DNA from: a virus
IMG/VR virus record: IMGVR_UViG_3300044645_002658
Span: 1 to 57,085 of that record
Reading direction: 5' to 3' (one strand)
Length of the DNA stretch: 57,085 nt
In this document: positions 25,636 through 33,559 of the stretch, one piece after another
How positions within the stretch are numbered: the stretch's first letter is position 1
Layout of the letters: each line of letters starts with the position of its first letter
Notes under the pieces: model-generated
Told to the model about the DNA's origin: nothing
The model's input: only the letters and a program-made list of their open reading frames with translations
Databases searched by the model: none
Made by a program: the position numbers and the translations under genes

Positions 25636-26190
25636 ATGAAAAATTTAGAAAAAATTTATAAAGAACACTGTGAAAGATATTCAGACATACAAGAACATCT
25701 TCCAACATTAAAAAAATACACTGAAGAATGTGAGCACGTAACAGAAATGGGTGTAAGATATGTTGTGTCAACTTGGGCGTTTATGATGGGTAAACCTAAA
25801 AAATTAATTTCGATGGATATCTTACCCTTGGAACATTTTGATATAAAAACTGAGGATTTAGTTCAAATTGCAAAAGATAACGGAGTTGATTTTGAATTCA
25901 TAGTTGCGGATACAACAAAAGTAGAAATTGATGAAACCGATTTGTTATTTATCGATACATGGCATGTGTATCAACAATTAAAAGTAGAACTCGAAAAACA
26001 TGGTAACAAATCAAGAAAATATATCATCATGCACGACACCACTATTTTTGGTGAAGTTGGTGAAGGTCGTGAAGGTTTAGGACTGTGGAAGGCTATTGAA
26101 GAATTTTTAGAGATTAATCCACATTGGTCGGTTCATGAAAGATACACTAACAACAATGGATTAACTATTCTGAAAAGAAATGGAAATTAA
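25636..26190 (+). CDS. Class I SAM-dependent methyltransferase-like protein
   Basis: A 184-residue Rossmann-fold methyltransferase. CEHVTEMGVRYVVSTWAF is the SAM-binding ExGxx motif. ISMDILPLEHF ends strand 2 with an acidic residue. FEFIVADTTKVEIDETDLLF and FIDTWHVYQQLKVEL resemble the cephalosporin hydroxylase/Methyltransf_24 group, as does IIMHDTTIFGEVGEGREGLG. The likely role is O-methylation of a sugar in the glycan made by the neighbours. An in-frame ATG at 25627 overlaps the upstream gene. The one at 25636 repeats the TAATATG junction seen upstream. The next gene overlaps its end by 11 nt. Confidence 0.75.
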   Translation: MKNLEKIYKEHCERYSDIQEHLPTLKKYTEECEHVTEMGVRYVVSTWAFMMGKPKKLISMDILPLEHFDIKTEDLVQIAKDNGVDFEFIVADTTKVEIDETDLLFIDTWHVYQQLKVELEKHGNKSRKYIIMHDTTIFGEVGEGREGLGLWKAIEEFLEINPHWSVHERYTNNNGLTILKRNGN

Positions 26191-27601
26191 TTTTATTATA
26201 ACCTGTTTTGATAAAGAAGAATATTGGCCACATTTGAAAGAAATTTTAGATTCTTTTTCAAAAATTAAACCTAACTATGTTCTTGTGTATAATGGAGAAA
26301 ATGAAAACTTTATTTGTGATGCAAGATTAAAAAATGAAGTCAATGCTGGAAGAGGGAATAGAGCACATGAACATGCTTGTCTTTATGCGGAAAATGATTG
26401 GTTTTTAACTAAACAGGGTTATGATTTATTGAAAGATAATGGAGTTACTAAATGGATAAAATTATCCGTAGACAGTTGGATGTTGGACGAACAGATAATA
26501 ATTGATTTGTTTCAAGAAATGTTACAAACAAAGTCTGTTTATGGTGGTAATGTTTGGTATAGTCCTATAAACTATTCTACAGATATTTTTTTCTTAGAAA
26601 CTTCTGAAATAAATTTATTTGAGGAAATGTCCAAAAATAGTGAAGAATTTTTTGGTTTTTTATATAGAAACGAAATACCAACAGGTTTTGAAAATTTTAT
26701 GAGCTATCACGTAATACCTCACAATCATCTAATTTTTCTTGACAGGGAAGAATTAGATGAGTCGTCTACTCGATGGAGAGTTGAAAAGTTGGGTTGGACA
26801 ATGAGTCACCAAATTGATGAAAATCATGATTTTAGAAAAAAATACAAACCAATTGGGTATAAACCAAAAACTTTATTAAGAGAAGGTAATGGTATTCCCT
26901 ACTCGAGGAAATTTTATTTGGAAGACACTGGTTTAATAAATAGACATAAACTTGTTTTGGGATTAGGGCACCCAAGGACTGGTACTGGTCATACGGCGAG
27001 AATTATGAAAAGTTGGGGATTGAGAGTTTCCCACGAAGGAATGGATTTACATGGAATTGTTGCGTGGCAATTAGCTCCTGATGCGGCACCACCTTTGATT
27101 GCCATGAATCGGGAACGTAAATTATTTAGAAATATGTACGTGTATGACGCTATTGTCTATAACGTTCGAGACCCTTTTTATTCCTTACCTTCGATTGCCT
27201 TTTCCGAAATATATTCTTTGGAATGGAGAAGTTTTTGGGGAAACTTCAAACTACAACCGAACATTTTGACAATGGCAATCGAATCACTTCTTTCTTGGGA
27301 CAATATGATTATAAATAAAAATCCAAATATTACTTATCGTATAGAAGACCAAGATGATTACTTATATCGTGAGTTGGAAAAATTATTTCCGGATGTGGTC
27401 AAATGGACCGATTTAGAAGTTAATAAAGCACACAACTCACGACCACATGATGGTTGGGATAAATTATCTGGTTTCATATCAGACGTTCCACATCATTTAT
27501 TAGAAAAATTAAACGACTATGCCGAAAAGTATGGTTACCAAAAAGTTTTTAACACACAAACATATGAACTCGAAAATACAAGAAGCGTATCACTTTCATA
27601 A
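26180..27601 (+). CDS. GT-A-like domain fused to a sulfotransferase-like domain
   Basis: A 473-residue protein with two parts. The N-terminal 240 residues (INFIITCFDKEEYWPHLKEI, NAGRGNRAHEHACLYAENDW, WIKLSVDSWMLDEQ) look like a nucleotide-sugar or sugar-binding GT-A fold. From about residue 257 the pattern is that of a PAPS-dependent sulfotransferase: LVLGLGHPRTGTGHTARIMK is the 5'-PSB P-loop, and IVYNVRDPFYSLPSIAFSEI near residue 329 is the 3'-PB motif with its Arg and Ser. A sulfated or otherwise capped glycan is therefore plausible. PAPS would have to come from the host, since no PAPS synthesis gene is visible here. It overlaps both neighbours. Confidence 0.65.
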   Translation: MEINFIITCFDKEEYWPHLKEILDSFSKIKPNYVLVYNGENENFICDARLKNEVNAGRGNRAHEHACLYAENDWFLTKQGYDLLKDNGVTKWIKLSVDSWMLDEQIIIDLFQEMLQTKSVYGGNVWYSPINYSTDIFFLETSEINLFEEMSKNSEEFFGFLYRNEIPTGFENFMSYHVIPHNHLIFLDREELDESSTRWRVEKLGWTMSHQIDENHDFRKKYKPIGYKPKTLLREGNGIPYSRKFYLEDTGLINRHKLVLGLGHPRTGTGHTARIMKSWGLRVSHEGMDLHGIVAWQLAPDAAPPLIAMNRERKLFRNMYVYDAIVYNVRDPFYSLPSIAFSEIYSLEWRSFWGNFKLQPNILTMAIESLLSWDNMIINKNPNITYRIEDQDDYLYRELEKLFPDVVKWTDLEVNKAHNSRPHDGWDKLSGFISDVPHHLLEKLNDYAEKYGYQKVFNTQTYELENTRSVSLS

Positions 27602-29903
27602 TATTCAAGTAGATGGTTCAATCATCAACCATAATCAAATTTTCAGTATAATTGAAAACCTTTCATCTGTTTTAGAACAAGGGTTGCATGGTGATATTGT
27701 AGAACTTGGTTGTTATGTTGGTGAATCCTCAAAATACATCCGTAAAACATTAGATGTTTATAATTCAAATAAAACTCTTACGGTCTACGATTCATTTGAA
27801 GGATTACCTCCCCTTAGTAAACATGAAGAAGGTACTGGTTGGAAACCATTTACCTTAAAAACAAGTCAAGAAGTTTTAATTGAGAATTTCAGGAATAATA
27901 ATCTTGTTGAACCGAAAATTGTTAAGGGGTGGTTCAAAGACATAAGGGAAGAAGATTTACCTGAAAAAATTTGTTTTGCTTTTTTGGATGGTGATTTTTA
28001 TGATTCAATTTATGATAGTTTGGTAAAAGTTTATGATAGAATGGTTGAAGGTGGTATAATCATGTTTCATGATTTCAGAAGAAATGATTTACCTGGTGTG
28101 GATGCCGCGGTACGTGATTTTTTTAGAGAAAGAGGTATTGAATATAACTTGGAAGAAGTTGTTGAACAAGTTGGTCGTCACATTGTTGGTGGACCTATCC
28201 CCCAAGAAACACAACAAATTGAAGTAGTAGATTCGGGTTTAACTTTAGTTACGGGTCTTTGGAACATTAGACGTGAATCACTAACCGAGGGTTGGTCACG
28301 TTCTTTCGAACATTATTTAGATAAATTTTCACAACTACTCCAAGTTGAAAATAACATGATAATTTTCGGGGACGTTGAATTGGAAGAGTTTGTTTGGAAA
28401 CATAGAACCCGTGAAAACACACAATTTGTGGCTCGGAATCAAGATTGGTTCAAAAATGAATTTTATGAGAAAATTCAAAAAATCAGAACAAATCCAAATT
28501 GGTTTACTCAAGCAGGTTGGTTGACTGAATCTACCCAAGCAAAACTTGATATGTATAACCCGTTGGTGATGTCAAAAATGTTTTTATTACATGATGCCAA
28601 AATAATTGATTCATTTAATTCGAAATACATGTTTTGGATTGATGCCGGTCTTACCAACACCGTTCATCCGGGATACTTTAGTCATGACAAAGTTTTAAGA
28701 AATCTACCGGAATATATTAACAAATTCAGTTTTGTATGTTTCCCATATGAAGCAAACAGTGAAATTCATGGTTTTGAGTTTAATTCAATTAACAAACTTG
28801 CGGGTAATAAAGTACAAATGGTTGCTCGTGGAGGATTTTTTGGAGGTCCTAAAGACACCATATCAGACGTAAACACAATTTATTACAATTTGATGTCTTC
28901 AACGTTATCTATGGGTCTGATGGGCACTGAAGAGTCCCTGTTCTCAATAATGTGTTACAAACACTCGGATTTAGTAGACTATTTTGAAATTGAGAGTAAT
29001 GGACTATTTGGTAAATTTTTCGAAGATTTGAAAAACAAAAACTTGGAAAGAAAAAACAAACTTTTGTTAACTCCATTAAATGATGATTTGAATGTCGAAA
29101 ATAGTGCTGTTTATGTAATAACATTTAATAGTCCAAATCAGTTTGAGACTTTGATGAAGTCAATGGAGTTGTACGATAGAGATTTTATTGATAAACCAAA
29201 AAAATTCTTACTCGACAACTCTTCGGACTTAACAACAACTCAACGATATGTTGAGCTCTGTGAAAAATTTGGATACCAACATGTAAAAATGGATAATTTA
29301 GGTATTTGTGGTGGTAGACAATGGATTGCTGAACATGCCGAAGAAAACGGTTTTGATTTTTATTTCTTTTTCGAAGATGATATGTTTTTCTATATGGGCG
29401 AAGATAAAGTCTGTAGGAACGGTTTTAATAGGCATTTGAAAAACATTTATACCAATTCAATTGAAATTGTAAAAAAATACCATTACGATTTCTTAAAATT
29501 TAATTATACCGAATTTTATGGTGATAACGGAGTTCAATGGTCGTGGTATAATGTCCCACAAGTATTTAGAGAAAAACATTGGCCCCATAAATCACAGTTG
29601 CCTGTGATGGGTACCGACCCAAATGCTCCAAGAAGCCAATTCAAAAATATTAGAGTCCACAATAATATTCCTGTCATCGATGGAGAAATCTATTATTGTA
29701 ACTGGCCTCAGGTTGTTACAAAACATGGAAACAGAAAAATGTTCTTAACGGACAAATGGGCACATCCATTTGAACAAACATGGATGAGTTATATGTTCCA
29801 AAAAACTATCGAAGGAACATTATCTCCCGCAATGTTATTGGCAACCCCAACTGAACACAATCGATTCGAATTTTACGATGGTTCCTTAAGAAAAGAATCT
29901 TAA
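27564..29903 (+). CDS. Triple fusion: TylF-like methyltransferase, HtrL/YibB-like domain, GT2-like domain
   Basis: A 779-residue, three-domain protein. Residues about 15-215 match TylF/MacF sugar O-methyltransferases: GDIVELGCYVGESSKYIRKT, VYDSFEGLPPLSKHEEG, KGWFKDIREEDLP and CFAFLDGDFYDSIYDSLVKV. Residues about 225-500 resemble HtrL/YibB proteins (LVTGLWNIRRESLTEGWSRS, NPLVMSKMFLLHDAKII, YMFWIDAGLTNTVHPGYF), a glycosyltransferase-like family often found in LPS loci. From about 513, VYVITFNSPNQFETLMKSME starts a GT2-like domain with FFFEDDMFFYMG near residue 604. The frame is open from 27519, but I chose the ATG at 27564, which begins nearer the conserved part and still overlaps the upstream gene by 38 nt. 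Confidence 0.78.
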   Translation: MNSKIQEAYHFHNIQVDGSIINHNQIFSIIENLSSVLEQGLHGDIVELGCYVGESSKYIRKTLDVYNSNKTLTVYDSFEGLPPLSKHEEGTGWKPFTLKTSQEVLIENFRNNNLVEPKIVKGWFKDIREEDLPEKICFAFLDGDFYDSIYDSLVKVYDRMVEGGIIMFHDFRRNDLPGVDAAVRDFFRERGIEYNLEEVVEQVGRHIVGGPIPQETQQIEVVDSGLTLVTGLWNIRRESLTEGWSRSFEHYLDKFSQLLQVENNMIIFGDVELEEFVWKHRTRENTQFVARNQDWFKNEFYEKIQKIRTNPNWFTQAGWLTESTQAKLDMYNPLVMSKMFLLHDAKIIDSFNSKYMFWIDAGLTNTVHPGYFSHDKVLRNLPEYINKFSFVCFPYEANSEIHGFEFNSINKLAGNKVQMVARGGFFGGPKDTISDVNTIYYNLMSSTLSMGLMGTEESLFSIMCYKHSDLVDYFEIESNGLFGKFFEDLKNKNLERKNKLLLTPLNDDLNVENSAVYVITFNSPNQFETLMKSMELYDRDFIDKPKKFLLDNSSDLTTTQRYVELCEKFGYQHVKMDNLGICGGRQWIAEHAEENGFDFYFFFEDDMFFYMGEDKVCRNGFNRHLKNIYTNSIEIVKKYHYDFLKFNYTEFYGDNGVQWSWYNVPQVFREKHWPHKSQLPVMGTDPNAPRSQFKNIRVHNNIPVIDGEIYYCNWPQVVTKHGNRKMFLTDKWAHPFEQTWMSYMFQKTIEGTLSPAMLLATPTEHNRFEFYDGSLRKES

Positions 29904-29907
29904 GTGG

Positions 29908-29914
29908 TATTTAT
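29908..29914 (+). promoter_or_regulatory. Candidate phage promoter motif (TATTTAT)
   Basis: GGTATTTATTG lies 14 nt before the ATG at 29929, right after the stop of the sugar-modification run, and would start a new unit with the small structural gene and polymerase. Confidence 0.5.
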
Positions 29915-29928
29915 TGTAAAAATAATTA

Positions 29929-30330
29929 ATGGATTTCTATATAGCTCAAAATGCAACCCTACCTTTGTTAAAAATGCAAGTGGTTAGGGATGGTAGAAGT
30001 GAATATCAATCTTTTATGGATTCTTTGGCGGATGCCAGCATTTACTTTACCATGATAAATGCTGAGACAGGAATTCCAAAAATTGTTTCAAAGCCGGCAT
30101 ATATTGTTGAACTCGTTGGTTTGGACGAAAACGCTCCACCTGAATATTATGTTTATTATAGATTTACATCACGAGACACGAACACCGCAGGGAGATATGT
30201 AGGACAATTTTTAGTGAAATATAATCAAGGTCTACTTGGAGGACCACAGGGGGATTTGATTCTACCACTGAGGGATGCTTTGTATATCAACGTAGAACCA
30301 AGTTTTATTTCTCTCACAGCCTGTTGTTGA
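29929..30330 (+). CDS. Small virion protein, BppU-like Ig domain
   Basis: A 133-residue protein. DFYIAQNATLPLLKMQVVRD followed by ASIYFTMINAETGIPKIVSK and TAGRYVGQFLVKYNQG resembles the N-terminal immunoglobulin-like domain of BppU-type baseplate upper proteins (ITQGDTLPL..., polymer-like AGTYxGEFxV). Such modules anchor receptor-binding parts of the tail. The sequence ends in Thr-Ala-Cys-Cys just before a TGA. A further open frame, offset by one base, continues to within 2 nt of the polymerase gene. The assignment rests on pattern only. It is preceded by a promoter-like motif. Confidence 0.55.
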   Translation: MDFYIAQNATLPLLKMQVVRDGRSEYQSFMDSLADASIYFTMINAETGIPKIVSKPAYIVELVGLDENAPPEYYVYYRFTSRDTNTAGRYVGQFLVKYNQGLLGGPQGDLILPLRDALYINVEPSFISLTACC

Positions 30331-30427
30331 CGGTAAGGTTCCAAAACCTTATATTTATAGAGTAGATGAGAAAGTCAAATTTTACCATAAGGTAAAAGAA
30401 AATATGACACTCGGTAAATATTCTTAA
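30296..30427 (+). other. Open frame without start codon between the small virion gene and polB
   Basis: After a TAG at 30293, the frame offset by one base from the upstream gene is open for 43 codons and stops 2 nt before the polymerase ATG. It reads protein-like (VVDGKVPKPYIYRVDEKVKF), with no ATG, GTG or TTG except an ATG near its end. It may be a frameshifted extension of the upstream protein, a decayed gene or chance. The TATTTAT motif at 30352 lies inside it. Confidence 0.3.
30352..30358 (+). promoter_or_regulatory. Candidate phage promoter motif (TATTTAT) upstream of polB
   Basis: CTTATATTTATAGAG lies 71 nt before the polymerase ATG, the longest spacing of the set. It overlaps the start-less open frame, so it is the least certain copy. 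Confidence 0.35.
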
Positions 30428-30429
30428 AA

Positions 30430-33306
30430 ATGACAACAAACGAAGAAATCAGAGCTTTCTTAGAGGGTAACGACCCTGAGGAACACATAGTTGCGATAGA
30501 ATTTGATTACGTAACTGACTCCATATATAAGATTAAAGAAATACCTGGAAAGGGTAAATTAATTCAAAAAGACCATTTTGTACCCTTTGCTTGGGTTGGT
30601 GACCTCAGAGGTTTGAATTTTTATCAAGGTTCAAAAGCCTTACAAAAAGAGGCTATGAGTAAACACAAAATTGTAATTGAAAAACTACAAACTCACGGAG
30701 ACAAACGATTAGAAAATGGACTTACTTTTTTGGTCAAATCTTTAGCTGGTTATAGAGCTCTTACCCAATTTTTCAGAGATGGTGGGATAGACCCATGGGC
30801 AGAAAAAGTTAGGGATTTGTTTTTGATGTTACCACCAGTTGAACAATATCTTATTCAGAAAGAAAAACGTCTGTTCAAAGGATTTGAAGAATATAACGAC
30901 ATAACCCGATTTGTATTTGACTTGGAAACGACCTCGTTGGAACCCAAAGACGGGCGTATTTTCATGATTGGAATGAAAACTAATAGAGGTTTCCATGAAG
31001 TTATTGAATGTGCAACACCTGAACAAGAAAGAGAGGGGTTAATCAAATTTTTTGACACTATAGATTTTCTTAAACCATCGATTATTGGTGGATATAACTC
31101 ATTTAACTTTGACTGGTATTGGATTTTTGAACGCTCCAAAGCCTTAGGACTCGATATTAAAAAAATCTGTAAGTCACTCAACCCCCAAAGAACAATCACT
31201 CAGAAAGAACAAATGTTGAAGTTGGCTAACGAAGTTGAGAGATACCCTCAAGTTTCTATTTGGGGATATAACGTTATTGATATTTTACACTCAGTCAGAC
31301 GAGCTCAAGCGATTAATTCTAATATTAAGAGTGCCGGTCTTAAGTATATAACACAATATTTGGAAATCGAAGATGAAGACCGTGTATACATTGACCACAC
31401 TGAAATTGGTTCAATGTATGCAAAAAAAGAGGATTATTGGCTAAACATTAAAAATGGTAAATACAAAAAGGCGGATGACCCAAAGTTCAAAGATTTAGAC
31501 ACAAGGTTTCCAGAGATATACAAAAAGGTAAGTGGTCAACAATTAGTTGAACAATATCTTGACGATGACTTGGATGAAACTTTGAGGGTTGACGACGAAT
31601 TTAACCAAGGTTCATTTTTGTTGGCATCTTTGGTTCCAACCACATATGAGAGAGTTTCAACCATGGGAACGGCGACTCTATGGAAAATGATTATGTTGGC
31701 ATGGTCATACAAATATCAGTTAGCAATTCCTGAAAAACAATCAAAGACGGATTTCGTAGGTGGGCTGTCCCGATTAATTACTGTTGGATACTCGACCAAT
31801 GTATTAAAATTGGACTTTTCATCTCTTTATCCATCCATTCAATTGGTTCATGACGTGTTTCCTAAGTGTGATGTTACGGGGGCGATGAAGGGTTTGTTAA
31901 AGTACTTCCGAGACACACGTATTTTGTATAAACAACTGGCTGAGGAATACTCTGAATCCGACCCAAAAAAATCAAAGTCTTTCGATAGAAAACAATTACC
32001 TATTAAGATTTTTATTAACTCCATGTTTGGTGCACTATCGGCACCTCAAGTATATCATTGGGGGGACATGTATATGGGTGAACAAATTACCTGTACTGGT
32101 CGACAATATTTGCGACAGATGATTGCATTTTTTATGAACCGTGGTTATAAACCATTGGTGATGGATACTGACGGTGTTAACTTTTCTGCACCTAATGACA
32201 TAGAAAACAGAATGTATGTTGGAAGAGGTCTGAATTGGAAAGTTAAAGAGGGTAAAGAATATACCGGAGCGGCGGCAGACATTGCTGAATACAATGATAT
32301 TTTCATGAGAGGTGAAATGGCGTTAGACAATGATGGTGTTTGGCCATCTTGTATTAACTTGGCTCGTAAAAACTACGCCTTGATGACTGATTCAGGTAAA
32401 ATTAAGTTGGTTGGAAATACAATTAAGTCAAAAAAACTTCCTGGTTATATTGAGGATTTTTTGGATAAAGGAATCAAAATGTTATTAAAAGGTGAGGGTA
32501 AAGAGTTTGTTGAGTATTACTACGAATATATTCAAAAGATTTACGACAAAAAAATCCCTCTTATTAAAATTGCTCAAAGAGCCAAAGTGAAACAATCTCT
32601 GGATGATTATCAGTTCAGATGTACTCAAAAAACTAAAGCGGGTTCATTAATGTCGAGGCAAGCACACATGGAACTTGCAATCAATCACAAAATGAATGTA
32701 AATTTGGGTGATGTTATTCTTTATGTCAATAACGGAACAAAGGCATCCCATGGAGATGTTCAAAAAGTGAATAAGTTAAAGAGTGGTTGGAGGCCAGATG
32801 ATTTAGATTATTACATGAAAAACCATGGTGAAGTACCAAAAGAGGGTATGGATTCTATGATTAGACTGAATTGTTATATTTTGGACCAATCCGATTTAGA
32901 GAATAATCCGGATTTGACAGGTGATTATAATGTTGCAAGAGCTCTCAACACGTTCAATAAAAGAATAGAACCACTAATGGTTGTATTCCAAGATGAGGTT
33001 AGAAATAATTTGATTGTTACAGAACCTGAATCTCGAGGAATTTTTACCTCAAGCCAATGTGAATTGGTTGGTGGTTTACCATTGGGTCAAGGGGACCAAG
33101 ATGATTTGGACGATGTTTTGAAAATTTCAGACCAAGAACTTTCTTATTGGGATAAGAGAGGTTTGAGCCCAATGTACATGTATGAAAAGGCCGAGGAAGG
33201 TTGGATTAATAAAGTAAAATTATTACCACATTTTCAATCCGTCGGAGGACAAGATGAACCAAGTCTGATTGAGGTGGACCAACTCAACACAAGCACCTCT
33301 ATCTAA
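30430..33306 (+). CDS. polB (T4 gp43-like): Family B DNA polymerase with 3'-5' exonuclease domain
   Basis: A 958-residue replicative polymerase. Proofreading motifs are RFVFDLETTSLEP (exo I, about residue 163), GGYNSFNFDWYWIFER (exo II), and a later exo III-region around SIWGYNVIDILHSVR. Polymerase motif A is LKLDFSSLYPSIQ (about 460), motif B is KIFINSMFGAL (about 527) and motif C is VMDTDGVNF (about 577), where most family members have DTDS. All catalytic Asp residues are present. It is somewhat longer than T4 gp43 (898). It is transcribed alone after the small virion gene, and its 3' end overlaps a convergent minus-strand gene by 84 nt. Confidence 0.97.
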   Translation: MTTNEEIRAFLEGNDPEEHIVAIEFDYVTDSIYKIKEIPGKGKLIQKDHFVPFAWVGDLRGLNFYQGSKALQKEAMSKHKIVIEKLQTHGDKRLENGLTFLVKSLAGYRALTQFFRDGGIDPWAEKVRDLFLMLPPVEQYLIQKEKRLFKGFEEYNDITRFVFDLETTSLEPKDGRIFMIGMKTNRGFHEVIECATPEQEREGLIKFFDTIDFLKPSIIGGYNSFNFDWYWIFERSKALGLDIKKICKSLNPQRTITQKEQMLKLANEVERYPQVSIWGYNVIDILHSVRRAQAINSNIKSAGLKYITQYLEIEDEDRVYIDHTEIGSMYAKKEDYWLNIKNGKYKKADDPKFKDLDTRFPEIYKKVSGQQLVEQYLDDDLDETLRVDDEFNQGSFLLASLVPTTYERVSTMGTATLWKMIMLAWSYKYQLAIPEKQSKTDFVGGLSRLITVGYSTNVLKLDFSSLYPSIQLVHDVFPKCDVTGAMKGLLKYFRDTRILYKQLAEEYSESDPKKSKSFDRKQLPIKIFINSMFGALSAPQVYHWGDMYMGEQITCTGRQYLRQMIAFFMNRGYKPLVMDTDGVNFSAPNDIENRMYVGRGLNWKVKEGKEYTGAAADIAEYNDIFMRGEMALDNDGVWPSCINLARKNYALMTDSGKIKLVGNTIKSKKLPGYIEDFLDKGIKMLLKGEGKEFVEYYYEYIQKIYDKKIPLIKIAQRAKVKQSLDDYQFRCTQKTKAGSLMSRQAHMELAINHKMNVNLGDVILYVNNGTKASHGDVQKVNKLKSGWRPDDLDYYMKNHGEVPKEGMDSMIRLNCYILDQSDLENNPDLTGDYNVARALNTFNKRIEPLMVVFQDEVRNNLIVTEPESRGIFTSSQCELVGGLPLGQGDQDDLDDVLKISDQELSYWDKRGLSPMYMYEKAEEGWINKVKLLPHFQSVGGQDEPSLIEVDQLNTSTSI

Positions 33307-33558
33307 ATCCAAAACATCCCAATCTTCATCTATTTTATTCTTATCAGGAAAAATAGATACTTTGGTCATTGCTTTGATTTTGATTCTGTCCGTAGTTTTT
33401 GAGTCCAATGTAATTTTGCACTCACTGACATTTCTTACTACTAATGCATACTCTCCATTCGTAGAGTATTCTTTTTCGGCAACTATTGCGAGTTCGGAAG
33501 TTTTAACTAAATTACCCGCAATAATTTTATCAACTGGGATACTTCTGATGATTGACAT
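33223..33558 (-). CDS. Small hypothetical protein, convergent with polB
   Basis: A 111-residue beta-rich protein (MSIIRSIPVDKIIAGNLVKT ... TWFILSSDGLKMW), not recognised. The start at 33558 lies one base after the stop of the neck gene upstream, so the two are translationally coupled. A longer frame opening at 33624 would begin inside the neck gene. Its last 84 nt are antisense to the end of polB, with both frames intact. The tight coupling to the neck gene makes it a probable virion or assembly protein, but this is inference. Confidence 0.65.
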   Translation of the reverse strand: MSIIRSIPVDKIIAGNLVKTSELAIVAEKEYSTNGEYALVVRNVSECKITLDSKTTDRIKIKAMTKVSIFPDKNKIDEDWDVLDLDRGACVELVHLNQTWFILSSDGLKMW

Positions 33559-33559
33559 G

